64,000 bases of DNA from Paramecium pentaurelia (lineage: Eukaryota > Ciliophora > Oligohymenophorea > Peniculida > Parameciidae): positions 193,031-257,030 of the forward strand of contig CAJJDO010000144.1 of NCBI GenBank assembly GCA_905183005.1, in the 5' to 3' direction. Position numbers and translations under genes: made by a program. Under the pieces are notes generated by a model. It searched no databases, was not told where the DNA came from, and was given only the letters and a program-made list of their open reading frames with translations. Positions 12,030 to 24,072 of this stretch are shown here, one piece after another (the stretch's first letter is position 1; each line of letters starts with the position of its first letter).

Positions 12030-12923
12030 TGGGTTGGATATTCTAAAGCAGAATCCACTTGGGAACCAGAAACTGCCTTTGAAGGAATTTCGAATTAATT
12101 GATTACAAGATTTGAAAGATGCCAAAATTATAAAAATTATCATACCAAAATTTATAAAGCAAATACTCATATCAAAATTAGGGTCCATATTATGCAAAAA
12201 GGATGTTAAGTATATAAGAAATATACATCTGAAAATAAATATGCTCTATTAGCTTAAATCAATAAAACAGAATTTAATGGACAAAATAACAAAACATAAT
12301 ATGAACCAAACAATTATAAAAATTATGAAAGTATGTCAATTCAAAAACATTTTATAGATAGAAATGATGATAAAGAAGATTATGACTTTTATATAAGAAG
12401 AGGCAGAGGTAGACCAAGAAAGAGTGAAACTGACAGAGAATTCCTTTCTTATAAAAATGACTATAAAATAGAAGCACAAAAATATTAACATAAGCAGTAT
12501 CCTTTACAAACAACTGAAAGCAGCTTTAAATATGGGCATTATAAAACTGAAAAAGAATTTATTTAAGAAATCTTAATGGTTATTAAAAAGAAAGAATAAA
12601 AGAAAAAAAGAGAAGAGGAAGTCATTATTTATAAACCATAAGCTAGTTTACCTCCTGGTTATAAATGTCAATTTACTGATTTACCAAAGTTTAATCTCCT
12701 TAATCAAAAATATTATGATAAGAATTCTAAATGCTAGGTAAGTGATGGTAAAATTCCATTAGAATGTATTATTTCTCATCATCTTATGCAAAATAAGCTA
12801 CTTGTATTTAAATGCAAAGACAATGATGAATAAGTTTGCTATTTTGATTTTGATACTCTAAAATCTTATTATCCTACACTACTCCTTGATTACTTATTCA
12901 TATCCTCGATTTGGAAAAAATGA
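11949..12923 (+). CDS. HP1-like chromodomain protein with AT-hook
   Basis: Starts MEFQQQQFDVEFVHGKR and ends at TGA 12921. Residues about 8-58 are a canonical chromodomain: FDVEFVHGKR, then YYIKWVGYSKAESTWEPE, with the aromatic-cage Tyr/Trp positions present. Around residue 145 there is an AT-hook-like RRGRGRPRK. The C-terminal 60 residues (PLECIISHHLMQNKLLVF, then FDFDTLKSYYPTLLLDYL) resemble a chromoshadow domain, the HP1 dimerisation module. HP1 proteins read methylated H3K9/K27; in ciliates such proteins act in heterochromatin and in programmed DNA elimination, and which applies here is inference. A GT...AG tract near 12735 looks like an intron, but keeping it preserves the shadow-like frame. 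The true upstream sequence is obscured by the duplication. Confidence 0.85.
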
Positions 12924-12981
12924 ATTCAATTATTTATAATATTTTACATTTATTTTGACTTGATAGCTCCTTATTTATAAA

Positions 12982-13179
12982 ATGGGTTGTAAAGAATCAA
13001 AATAGAATTAAATAATTTCCAGTCTCTAACTAAATGAACCAACAAACTCCCTTATTTTACTAACTTAAGGAGATGAGTAAAATTTAGCGAACGTCTTTTA
13101 AGATCAAAATAAGTCAAGTACTTAATTAAGAATTTCATAAAATACAATCCTATAGAGAAGAACCTAATCACATAAATGA
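12982..13179 (+). CDS. Small putative N-myristoylated protein (65 aa)
   Basis: An intron-free frame from ATG 12982 to TGA 13177. It starts MGCKESKQ: Gly2, Cys3 and Ser6 match a myristoylation plus palmitoylation signal. The rest is polar and Gln/Ser-rich with no domain. It starts 58 bp after the chromodomain gene. If real it would sit on the cytoplasmic face of a membrane. It is short and unsupported by homology, and a minus-strand gene may reach into it, so it is a candidate only. Confidence 0.4.
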
Positions 13180-14430
13180 TAATACTTTCATATTATCTAT
13201 CATAAGTTTATTTTTATTTGAATTCTTTTTAAAAAAATAAAATGGAGTTAAATAATTCAATTAAATAGATATATTGATCATCATTACTACCATATAATTG
13301 CACGATTTTTAATGTTTCTAAATGTTTAAATTCTATCTAAAATTATTATTGAGATGCTAAAGTCATTCCCTTTAGATATTAATCTATTTTTAGAATTATC
13401 TTAAGACACTTACCTATTTCTGTTTAGACTTCTTTAATATTTCAGGTAATTTTTTCTAATTTTTAAGATTATCATTGAAGTATCTGATTTTACAATTTTA
13501 TCTCTTATTACATAGGTTTTCTGGAAAACTGTTATTGAGTTTATTATTATTCATATTTATTCTAAATTATACCTAATTTGGTTAATTATAATATAATCAT
13601 AGAATGATTTCGATGTTCTTTGTAAGTATTCTTTCTTATTTCTTTTGGTTAGACAAAGTAAGATACTTGAGAACTATCATTAAGTTTAATTCAAATCTAA
13701 AATTTATGAATTCCATAATATTATATGCCAGAAATGTATTGATATTTACTAACGTATTAAATTAAGAATCTGGTATTCTACTACATGGATTAAAATAATT
13801 TATATCAATAAATACTAAAATAATGGTTTCACCAACTTACTCATAATCATTTATTGTGTATAAGTATGTCTAATTAGTCATAGCATGTTATTGTATTCTT
13901 AAAGCACACTACTTCATCAATTTATTCATTTCAAAAGGTATAATAGATGTCTAAAATGAGTATACTAATAAGACTCTCTCCACACTCCCCACTTCATTTT
14001 TTAATTGATCAATCTCTTTTTAGCTATATACATATAATTTCAGTGAAATTGCATCTATCATACTTGAAAATTTCTGCAATAGTTTATGGATATGTTAATT
14101 CTATGATTGAATATTTTAATTTAACAATTGATTTCCATATATAAAGATTCCCTTATGACCTCCATAGACCCAATAGGTATTGTGTAGTTTTAGCAATTCC
14201 TTGTATGGTTGGATGATCTTTCAAACATAAATTCCGATCATAAATATTTAGAGTTTAACTCATTGAATCAATTCTGTAATGCCTCAATGTACTAAAAATA
14301 ACTCCTTAACTTTATTGTAGTACTCCTTCCATATAGATTACAAATTTAAGGAATCAAATTAATTGTTTAATCTTAAATCATTAATTGTATCTTTGATTTA
14401 TGAAGATTAATAATTAACTCCATAATTCAT
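13180..14430 (-). CDS. TPR-like protein, exon structure unresolved
   Basis: Starts MNYGVNYQSSQIKDTIN at ATG 14430. With a 20-nt intron near 14310 the frame continues through NIYDRNLCLKDHP, QYLLGLWRSQGNLY and IIELTYPQTIAEIF, the spacing of kinesin-light-chain-type TPR repeats (HP.I...L..L...QG.Y). Further on, Gln-rich and helical blocks (NDSSQVSYFVQPKEIRKN, LETLKIVQLYGSNDDQYIY) occur in changing frames, so more introns must exist. I could not fix the 3' end; the last frame stays open into the small plus-strand ORF ending at 13179. No function beyond a probable TPR scaffold. Confidence 0.5.
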
Positions 14431-14954
14431 TAATTACTATATGCTAAATTATATATAAATTATCAAAGGATTCATGAAAATATATTTGAACTTATTAGTA
14501 TAATTATCTTAATTAAAATACAGTTATCAACTATTTATATGATTCAGACAAATAATACTAAAATTTGAGTGATTAATAAGGTTGCAAACATTAATAAAAA
14601 TATAAGAGAAAAAAAGGATTAATTTATAAGTATCTCTGATTATAAGAAACTCAAAATCTATCCAAAAAATTGTATTATAAAAAATAATATAATTATTCTG
14701 AGATTTAAAGTATTTAATATTAAAATAGTGTTTATTAAAATTGTATAAATATAGTGGATCATAATTGAGATATTGGATTACTCTTTAAAATATTAATTAT
14801 CTTAAAAGGAATTTCATAATTATCAATAGTTTGACTATGATTTTAGATTATAGTTTTGATCTTTATTTGAATTGAAAAGTCTAAAACAATAAACATCTCT
14901 AACTCTTAAAAAGTGAAATTTATAAAATTTAATCTTTAAATTATTTGAAATTTA

Positions 14955-15921
14955 ATGGATTCCAAAATAGGAAAGACGTTTAAATTAACAAAAAAATTAG
15001 GAAGTGGAGCATTTGGAGAAATATTTCATGGAATAAATGTATATGAATGCAATTTAAAGTCTATATTAGCTTAAAAATAATATAGAAGTAGCTATAAAAT
15101 TAGAGCCTATTAGTGCCAAGCATCCTCAATTATACTATGAAGCAAAACTATATTAACATCTTAGTTAGGATAATGCTTCTGTAGAAAAAGGGATTCCTTA
15201 AGTCTATTATTGTTCGACTGAAGGAGATTATAATATTATGGTAATGGATTTATTGGGACCATCTCTTGAAGAGTTACTCACATAATGTCAACGAAAGTTC
15301 TCATTGAAAACTGTGTTAATGCTGGTTGATTAAATGATTACTAGAGTAGAATTCATTCATTCAAAGGATTTTCTTCATAGAGATATAAAACCTGATAATT
15401 TCTTAATGGGTTTAGGGAAAAAAGCTCAAATATTATTTATGATAGATTTTGGATTGGCAAAGAGATTTATTACAAGAGATGGATCTCATATTCCATATAG
15501 AGAGAAAAAGAATTTAACAGGTACTGCAAGGTATGCATCAATAAACACTCATCTTGGATTAGAACAAAGTAGAAGAGATGATTTAGAAAGTATTGGATAT
15601 GTTTTAATATATTTTTTGAAAGGGACATTACCTTGGCAAAATTTAAAAAATAATAATAAAAAAGACAAATATGAAAGAATTATGGAATCTAAAATATCAA
15701 CAAGCATTGAATTATTATGTGTTGGAACACCAATAGAATTTTAATAATATTTGAAATATTGTAGAAATTTATAATTTACAGAGAAACCAGATTATGATTA
15801 TTGTAGATAACTCTTTCGAGATTTATTTTAAAAGTAAAGATATGTTATGGATTATTAATATGATTGGACTTAGAAAAGAGTAGAATAAACTAATTAATAA
15901 TAATAGACAATCTAATAATGA
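14955..15921 (+). CDS. Casein kinase 1 family Ser/Thr kinase, intact
   Basis: Starts MDSKIGKTFKLTKKLG, with a glycine loop LGSGAFGEIFHG. A 31-nt intron (15039-15069) leads into VAIKLEP with the ATP-binding Lys. The catalytic loop is HRDIKPDNFLMG and the metal-binding loop is IDFGLAKRF. The CK1-specific substrate region is present (LTGTARYASINTHLG, QSRRDDLESIGYVLIYF). A Gln-rich tail ends at TGA 15919. CK1 kinases phosphorylate acidic or primed substrates in cilia, membrane traffic and signalling. About 310 residues, the usual length of a minimal CK1 with little C-terminal extension. A degenerate relative lies at 19521-20880. Confidence 0.95.
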
Positions 15922-15966
15922 TAATAGTGAGTATATTATAATATTTATATTACAATTTGTAATTAA

Positions 15967-16716
15967 ATGGCAAGTTTAACTTAAATGACAGGGTTTTTTA
16001 CGAAACAAAGAAAAAACAATAAGACTTTTAAAATATCATATTTCTTTGTTGACTCTTATGGCACTATGTATTACTTATCAAATCTTGCACAATTAAACTA
16101 TTATATAAAAAATAGTAATAGTGAATTGGATGTATATTAAATGAATTTTATATAGATAATATCTAAATTAGAAAGTTCAAATGCTATCTCAAAAATGTCT
16201 ATATAAAATTGTAGAATCTCAGGAATTAAAACTTTATAAGCTTATGACAATGTACCATTTTATCATCGATAACATTTTGAACTCTAAATTTCATAAAAAA
16301 ATGTTATTAAGGTACTTCAAGTATATTCAACAATTGAAGATGATATTGAAATATTATAAGAAATAATTAAATAAGGATCTTAAAAACAAAGACCAGTTTA
16401 ATAATTGCAAAATAATTCAGAAATTGAAAAGAAAAATGCTTTTATAGAAGAAATTTTATAATTGCTAAAAAAATATGAAGGTGAAGTTATAAATGTTAAT
16501 ACAAATGAAATATAATAAGATAGCAAATTATATTATACAGGTTAAATAGTAAATGGAAAACCAGAAGGTTAAGGAACATTATTTTATAACTTGGAAGGCA
16601 TTCATTATAAAGGTAGCTTTAAAAATGGAAAGAAACATGGTGTAGGTTACATAGCAAATAGTAATTTAGATTAAATAGATTGTGAATTCGAAGATGATAT
16701 TTTAACTGGTATTTGA
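15967..16716 (+). CDS. MORN-repeat protein
   Basis: One uninterrupted frame from ATG 15967 to TGA 16714. The N-terminal 170 residues are unrecognised, with a helical, Gln-containing middle. The last 60 residues hold about two MORN units (YYTGQIVNGKPEGQGTLFY, HYKGSFKNGKKHGVGY). MORN repeats bind membranes or scaffold partners and are common in ciliate cortical and ciliary proteins. It starts 45 bp after the casein kinase stop in the same orientation. Confidence 0.75.
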
Positions 16717-16746
16717 TAGTTATTATTTTTTCAAATATATTTTAAA

Positions 16747-18273
16747 TCAAACTGTAATCTCATCTTATTAAGTTTAGCTTTAAGATAACATGACAAGGTT
16801 TGCCATTCCAGCATTCATTAAATTTATAGATAATTTAGCTTTCTCTTTCCTTACCATTTTTAATGATTAATTTAATCTTTCTATTTCTTCATCTTTATTA
16901 ATTAAATCAGATTTTAATTCTTCATTTTCTTTATCTCTTTATATCAAAACATCTTTAAGATTTTTAAGAGAAACCTAATATTCTTATGTTGTTTGAGTTA
17001 ATTGTTATTATATCATCTAGTTTTTAATTTTTAAAGTTTCAATTTAATTATCTTTTTCAGTTATTGTAACACATTTGCTATCTAATTCCAAAATTAATTA
17101 TTTGTATTCAAATGTTTCTTTAACATTATACTATTATAAATAAATAATATATTTTACTTTTAACTATTATTTGTTTCTTTCTGATTATTCAAACACTACT
17201 AATTTATTCTATTATTCTTTCAATGTTTTTTATTATAATTAATCATTTTATAGTAATTATGTAATTTTTAACTCAAGATCTTAGATTGTTTATTTATACA
17301 TAGTAATCTAAGTAAAATAAGCATTAATTTCTTTTTCCTTTTATTCTAAAATATTATTAATTTATTATGATAATTCATTATTTTTTTCTTATGTTTTCTA
17401 ATTAATAGATAGAATTTCATTCATTTTCTCTATTAATTAATTTAATTCTTCCTTTTTTTATTCTAATTGATATTCTAATAATTAAACTGTCTTTTATGTA
17501 TTTTGATCTACTGATTAATTTGATAATGATATTTGTTTTGATTTAAGTTGGGTTACTTCTTCATTTAATTATAAATTTTATTCCAAGAATAATTTATTTT
17601 ATTCAACTAAATTATTATTCTCTTATGAAAGCTCTTTCACTTTATTTTCAAATATATTGACTTAATCATTATATTATTAAACTAAAAATTCTTATTCTTT
17701 CATTAATATTTCTATCATTTCTTCATAATTCTTTTTTGGAGGAAGTGTTTTACTTAATTATTAACTTTAAGTAACATTCTTATTACAAACTTTATAAGGT
17801 TCTACACAACTAGAACAAGCAACTTGTAATAATTATTATGATTTTGATGGATTATTTTATTTCAATACTATTACACTCTATTATGTAGAAGGTATAGGAG
17901 AAATATGACTGGTTATTGGGCTATCTGTTGATTTGATTTCTCTTAGGGAATCTAATTTAGCCATTAAACTAGTGGCATCTCTAAATTAATATTTTAATAA
18001 TTGAATACTTTGTACAAGAATATAATTCACACTGATTTTATTTAAATATTGGAGTCTCTCTTGTTGGTAATACACGGTTTACTTATTAAAGAGGAATTAA
18101 TGGAATATTTTATTAAACTGATTTCTAAATTAATTGAGTTGGATGTTGTTAAATGATTACATTTGGTTCTATTAGATATTTTACTCTTTATTACATTAGA
18201 TTTATTTAGTAGATTATTTAGAATTTAAGGAAGAGGTAGATTTAAGACTTTTAGTTATCCGTTGATTTTCCAT
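16747..18273 (-). CDS. Coiled-coil protein with a small Cys motif, unrecognised
   Basis: ATG 18273 (MENQRITKSLKSTSS), stop TGA at 16747. The first 130 residues are basic and Ser/Gln/Asn-rich, followed by a CSSCVEPYKVC cluster that might bind a metal. The rest, from about 17700 to 16800, is continuous coiled coil rich in Glu, Gln and Leu. The end is MVRKEKAKLSINLMNAGM and a short Gln tail. It converges with the MORN gene, leaving about 30 bp between the stops. A cytoskeletal role would be a guess. Confidence 0.65.
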
Positions 18274-18492
18274 TTTATAATTAATATTAATGACTGTCTG
18301 TTAGTAAACTTAACTCATTTAAATTACTATCTTTACTTAATTTATCATAATTATAATTGTCAATATTCCATATCCTGATCAATTAATAAAAACAAAATCT
18401 GACTGTTATTTTCTGATAAGAAAGTTTTTAATTATATAAGCAATCCTAATGATATCAAAGAAATTATTCCAAAAAAGAATTTAATAATTAAA

Positions 18493-19236
18493 ATGAATAA
18501 AAACATAATTTAAAAACCTCCTGTTCCTAAATTCAATTGGAACATTTATGATCACGCTTCCTCTGATGATTCTAAAACTCAAATTTCATTATAAAAATCA
18601 GACAAAAGGAGATTAAAATAAGTTAATCTCTTAATTGATGAAATGATGGCTAAATTAACTCATAACAATATAATAAATAGTATGAATTTTGAAAACATAA
18701 GACATTAATGTATTGATCTATTAGATAACTCGGTGATTGAAAAAGTAAAATCAAAAAAATATTAATCAATAGCTTGCGCATTGATTATTCAATCTTTGAG
18801 AATTCTTTTAATCCCATTGAGAATTAAAGAAATAACTTAAGTATTAGATTGTGATGAAAAGCAAGTGCGCAAGATATTGATCTAACTTAATTTAATTAAA
18901 CCTTATGATTAGGATGCCTTTACTTTGTAATACATGACCAGAATTTGTGTTGCCATAGGATTTAACCAGAAATTTTAAACCCTTTGTAGGTTCTTCTATT
19001 CATATTTAAGAAATTAAAATTTAGTTTAAGGAGAACATGAACACGTCATCGCTTCAGCTTTAGTAAAATTAACTGGAGATTTTGTATTTAGAGAGAAAGG
19101 TGGAATAAATTTAAATATTATTTCTATAAATGCTGGATGTTGTGAAATCTCTTTGAAAAATTTTCTATAAAAGTTACAGCCTCATAATCAATTAATGAGT
19201 GAATAAGCATACGAGTTTTACAAAAGAACCATGTGA
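18493..19236 (+). CDS. TFIIB-family protein (two cyclin-like folds), zinc ribbon not found
   Basis: From ATG 18493 to TGA 19234 in one frame. Residues about 55-135 resemble TFIIB repeat 1 (MMAKLTHNNIINSM, YQSIACALIIQSLRILL, CDEKQVRKILIQLNL). Residues about 140-235 resemble repeat 2 (RICVAIGFNQKFQTLCRFF, HEHVIASALVKLTG, CCEISLKNFLQKL). TFIIB-family proteins bridge TBP and RNA polymerase at promoters. The frame stays open upstream to a TGA near 18400 without a clear Cys-ribbon, so the zinc ribbon is either missing or in an unplaced exon. It could be a divergent TFIIB, a BRF-like factor or a ciliate-specific paralogue. Confidence 0.6.
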
Positions 19237-19520
19237 ATAATAAAATTTTCTATTTTCTAATTAAATATACAGAACTAAACTTATAATCACGTTTGAGAAA
19301 GAATTATTAATTACTTCACATGAATGATATTAATATTATTCACATAATAATAATTTAAGAATTCACACTAAAAAAATTCTCTTTTAAGTTCTTTAATACT
19401 AATTCTAATTTAAATGAATTCTATAAAATTCTGATATTAATATTTAATTATTTTTCAATATTAATAATATATAATATAATTGTATGGAAAATTGAGAATA
19501 CACATATTTATATAAAAGAA

Positions 19521-20880
19521 TCATTTTTTAGTAAATTTAAGCTTTACGATTTATGATCCAACTTAAGGTTAATTTAAATAAGAAATATGTTTAAATTACT
19601 TCATTGCTAATCCTTTAATTAATGGTTCTATAGTTCTGTCTTCACCAACCTTTTCTATTTAATAGAGTGATATCTCATCATCTGCATTTTCTTCTTTGAT
19701 TGATTCTGAACTCATTTTTTGATGTTACATTTTCTTAAATTTACTATTTTAACTTTGAAATTGTGATTATTGAGTCTTTTCTTAAAAATTCATATGAAAT
19801 AAAGGATATGAGAGTTCTTTTTCAGTATATCCATTAGACAAAATGATTTTTCTAAATAATTGCTTAAATTTCTCATAATCTTAAGGATAATCGTTAGCAT
19901 TACTAGTCTTTACAAGATGTAAGAAATGAATGAATTCAAGAGGAGCTTATTTAAAAGCAATTTCAGGAATAATTGATAATTTAATACTCTCTAATTTTTT
20001 AAGTTTAAGTGTTTTATTTTCAGCCTTAATTTAGAATATATTGGAATTGGAAGCATATATAAGTAATATATAAGCTAAGGATTCTAAGTCGTCTTTTGGT
20101 GTAGGGACTATAAAAATTAATTTATTGATTACCTTAATTGAGATGTTAACTAACACTTGAATATTTATTTAGAAATAATTTGTTTGAATTTAATTTATAG
20201 ATTTCGTTTATCATTATGGATCCATTTTATTTTTTAAATTTGCAAGCATATTTGAAATCACTTAATAAAATTTAATTTCCATTTGTTGAAAGCAACAATT
20301 TTTTAGGTCGTAGATTTCTATGAACAATTTAATGTTTATGAACAATTTCTAGACAAGTCAACTAAGAATATAACATAGTAGTTACTGCTTAAATTGCAAT
20401 CAAACATATAATTGGTAATGGTATATTTCTAGATAAATAATTGTATATAAGTTTAATTGAAGGACCATGTCGTTCCATTATTTAGTAATGATATTTGGAT
20501 CCTTTAATCACTTACTCTCCATGATTAATGAGAATGGGAACACAATTAGCTAAAATAAGGTGATTTCGTTACAATCTTTTAATCTAATTAGAAACTAAAG
20601 TTCTGGAATTGCCTCATTCTACTAAGTTTATCTAGATTATTATGATATGATATACTTTTTCATTTTAATAAGATAATATTTCTCTTAGTGTTCAAATGAA
20701 TCAATATCATCTGACTATTCTTGTTTAATCGCTAACTATCTTTTAACTTCATCATATATTACCTAAGTATAGGTTATACTATTTTCCTTTGTAAATATTC
20801 TTCACTATCACATAGTTTTTATCAACAATAACACGACTAATAGTTTCAGTGGTACTTCTAGTTTATGATGTACTCAACAT
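19521..20880 (-). CDS. Casein kinase 1-family pseudokinase
   Basis: ATG 20880 (MLSTSQTRSTTETISR), stop TGA at 19521. CK1-like features: an AIKQEQ strand, the catalytic-loop position IVHRNLRPKKLLLS, the metal-loop position LLSDFKYACKF, and the CK1 C-lobe (KDDLESLAYILLYAS, APLEFIHFLHLV, YEKFKQLFRKI). The HRD Asp is Asn, the catalytic-loop Asn is Lys and the DFG Gly is Lys. The glycine loop (KNIYKGKQYNLYLG) is also abnormal. I infer no phosphotransfer and a possible scaffold role. The N-lobe exon phase near 20750 is unresolved. An acidic tail follows the kinase fold. Confidence 0.7.
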
Positions 20881-21315
20881 TTAATTATAATTTAATATTC
20901 AAAAAGAAATGTTTTTATAGATTTAATATATATTATCTGATTAAGAATTGTAATATTATTTAAGTATGTCTTCCACTTTATTTATTTGATATTAATAATT
21001 AAAAATTATATTTTATATATTTTATACTCAAGAGAATAAAATAGATATTGATATATAAAATGTGATTTACAAATATATGATTAAATACTATATATAAATC
21101 AGCTATTTTAATATATATTTATTTCTATTTTATATCAAGAGATAATATATTATATATAATAATTCAATAATATTTTATTGAACATTTTACAATCAATTAA
21201 TTAAGTGTCATATATATTAATATACATAAGTTTTAAATTGTTTAATATATGTATCTCAATTTTATTTAGTTTTCAAATCTAATAAGTTTATACACTTTAA
21301 TTAAATAATTTAATT
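20881..21315. other. AT-rich divergent spacer
   Basis: About 435 bp of very AT-rich DNA between two divergently transcribed genes. It probably holds both promoters. I see no recognisable element or ORF. Confidence 0.5.
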
Positions 21316-22157
21316 ATGAGAAGATACTTTGTAGGTGGTAATTGGAAATGCAATAACACAATTGCTCAAACTTAAAGTTTGATCAATACTGTTATTAATA
21401 GACTTGTGTTTGATGTAGCAAAAGTTGGTAATATGGCAATTTATACTTTTTAGAGGTTGCTGTAGCTCCAATCTTCTTACATGTTCCATGGGTTCAAGCT
21501 AACATTTAAAAGAATGTTTAAGTGGCTGTCTAAAACACATCCTTGACTAAAATGGGTGCCTATACTGGAGAAATCAGTGTTGAGTAAGTCAAAGATTTTG
21601 GAATTCCTTGGGTTATATTGGGACATTCTGAAAGAAGATAATACTATGGAGAAACCAATGAAATTGTTGGAAAAAAGACTAGATTGGCTTTGGATCATCA
21701 ACTAAAAGTTATGGCATGTGTTGGTGAAAAATTAGCTGATAGAGAATCTGGTTAAACAACTTAAGTGATCTAAGCATAATTAGATTCAATCAAAAGTAAT
21801 TTTCATATATCATATTATCTTTAGAGGAATTGACAACTGAATAATGGGCTAATGTTGTTGTTGCATATGAGCCAGTTTGGGCTATTGGAACAGGAAGAAC
21901 AGCTTCTCCAGAATAAGCTTAAGATGTTCATGCTTTCATTAGAGGTTGGCTTAAATCTTAAATTGGAGCATAAGTAAGTGTGATTAGCATAATTTTAGGC
22001 TGAATAATAGACAAGAATTATTTATGGAGGATCAGTCACAGAAAAGAATGCACTTGATCTCATTAAATAGAAAGATCTTGATGGATTTTTAGTTGGAGGT
22101 GCTGCCTTAAAGTCAGCCTTCACTGACATTGTTGCTGCAGCTCACAGTAGTAGATGA
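21316..22157 (+). CDS. TPI1: Triosephosphate isomerase
   Basis: Interconverts dihydroxyacetone phosphate and glyceraldehyde 3-phosphate in glycolysis. All active-site segments are present: GGNWKCN (Lys), WVILGHSERR (His), VVAYEPVWAIGTG (Glu) and the phosphate-binding IIYGGSVTEKN and DGFLVGGAALK. The full length, about 250 residues, is normal. Three introns, 21428-21453 (26 nt), 21796-21824 (29 nt) and 21974-21998 (25 nt), restore the frame exactly. It is relatively GC-rich compared with its surroundings, as expected for a highly expressed gene. Stop TGA at 22155. Confidence 0.97.
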
Positions 22158-22314
22158 ATATTTTGATAATAATAATACATTAAAATATATACAAAATATT
22201 CATTAATATTAGGAATTAGTGGAAGATATTTTTTAATAATGAGTTAACGCAATAAAAAGAATAGAGTATATTAATATATATAGATAATTATATGAGTGAA
22301 ATAACAACAATTAA

Positions 22315-22908
22315 TCAACAACATAGAGATTTTTTTTATTTTTCTTCTGGTCCTTAAACTTAGAGAGTAATGATTGTCTTTTAATCAAGACTTTCCATCT
22401 TTTTTATTTTAGTCTTTGCTAATGTTCTAGCAACTCTTCTAAATAATTTATCTACATTATATCCTGTCTTTGCTGATGTTTGAATGTATTTCATATGATT
22501 ATTTTCTAGAAAAGTCTAATCAACTTCAAAATCACCTTAATCTTATTTATTTCCAACTAAAAATTTAACACAATCAGAACTCAAATATTTATCTATTTCT
22601 TCCAACCATCTTTTAGCTCCTTCTAAAGTATCACTTTTTGATACATCAAAACAAATTAAGACTGCTTAAGCATTTCTATAATATATTGGTGCAATCTTTT
22701 TGAATTTCTCTTATCCAGCTGTATCCCAAATCTCAAGCGTTATTTTAATATTTTTTCTTTCAACCACCTTTTTATAAAATGCCAACCCAATAGTAGGAGG
22801 CTATTGTTCTGTAAATGTGTTTTCTGAATATCTTTTTAGTATGCTAGTTTTTCCAACATTAGAATCTCCTAAAAGAATTATCTTGAAAGTAAGAGACATT
22901 TCTTTCAT
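22315..22908 (-). CDS. Rab-family small GTPase
   Basis: An intron-free frame from ATG 22908 to TGA 22315. Motifs: P-loop GDSNVGKTSIL, switch I with PPTIGLAF, WDTAGQEKF, GNKQD and TSAKTG, ending in SLCC, a double-Cys geranylgeranylation signal. The effector region and YYRNAQAVLICFDV are most like the Rab5/21/22 group, suggesting an endosomal role, but this is not decisive. The tail between the G domain and CC is about 30 residues. TPI lies 157 bp away, convergent. Confidence 0.92.
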
Positions 22909-22918
22909 TAATTAAAAT

Positions 22919-23986
22919 ATGCAATAAGAAGAAAAAGAAACTAAAAAAAAAGTAGCTTAAAAAATTGAGTTTCTATTTGTACTATTCATATCATTAATAA
23001 GCCTGGTATGTATAATGATGAATATTTGGCAATTTATTAAGCTAAAAAGAATAAGTATAAGAAGATATAACATAAAATACCGTCAACAGTGATAGATGAT
23101 TATGATAGAAAAATTTGTAGATTTGAAGATAAGTTAACTAAAGTAGCTATGGAGAGACAAAGTTTGATAAGGTATTATTGTTAATACTTCGAGAGAATAA
23201 TCGAGGACCCCTAATAAAAAGGAGATTTTGAATAAAATAATCAATTAGATATAGACACATTTATAGTAAAAAGAGAAAGAACTTTTTGAAAAAAATCATT
23301 GTGATACTCCTGTGGCTTAGCTTGAAAAGAAAAAATCTTAATTTTTTTAGGCAAAATAACATTTATAATTATTGGAAACTATGGGATTTAAATTTGTAGA
23401 ATAGGGTATCAATAAAATGAATATGATTAATCATAAGTAAGTACATTCTTAACCTTGTACACCAAAAAAATCACAAACAAGATCTTAATCTATTCAAAAT
23501 ATTAATATTGAATCTCAAATTAAAGAAGATAATAAAAACTAATTAAGTGAAAGAATTGAAAGAATTTAAAGTAAAGTAAATCAATAAATGGCAAGGTTAG
23601 GATTAAAAAGTGTAAACATATCTCCTGATTCTATTCTAATTCAAAAGAAATCATAAAAATAAAATAAAAGAACAAAAAGTTAATCTCCTATAAAATCAGA
23701 GATGAGTTAACCTTTTAATTTGAATTATGAATAAATTCCTAAAAAACCTTAGTTTTCTTTATTTAAGAAATTCTAATTGAAATTAGATTAAGAATTATAA
23801 AAGCCATAAGATATTAAAGGATTGATTAATTACTGTAATACTGAAAGATTGGATTTAAAAAACTTAACAAAAGATATTTAAAAAAAGAAAAGAGTTTAAT
23901 TTAGAAAGTTTAGAATTATATAAAAAGAATTATCAACAGTTGGAGAATTAGGATTTGAAGGACTTAAAAGTAAATATTTTTAATGA
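22919..23986 (+). CDS. Basic Gln-rich protein, unrecognised
   Basis: Its ATG (22919) lies 10 bp from the divergent Rab start codon. The 5' part needs introns: the initial frame runs into a stop, whereas MYNDEYLAIYQAKKNKYK... from about 23009 is open. From 23285 to TGA 23984 one frame is continuous: KEKELFEKNHCDTPVAQL, then coiled-coil, then Ser/Lys/Gln-rich, ending KELSTVGELGFEGLKSKYF. No domain recognised. The extreme closeness to the Rab gene implies a shared, very short promoter region. Confidence 0.6.
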
Positions 23987-24072
23987 TGAATAAAGTAATA
24001 TAAATTTTATATTTATCTTAATCTAGTTTATTATTGATTTATATTTACATTATTTAATAAATAAGTATAAAA

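Noticed and set aside
12735..12759. GTAAGT...TTAG intron in the chromodomain gene
   Set aside because: Removing 25 nt destroys the chromoshadow-like C-terminal frame; retaining it gives a continuous, protein-like sequence.
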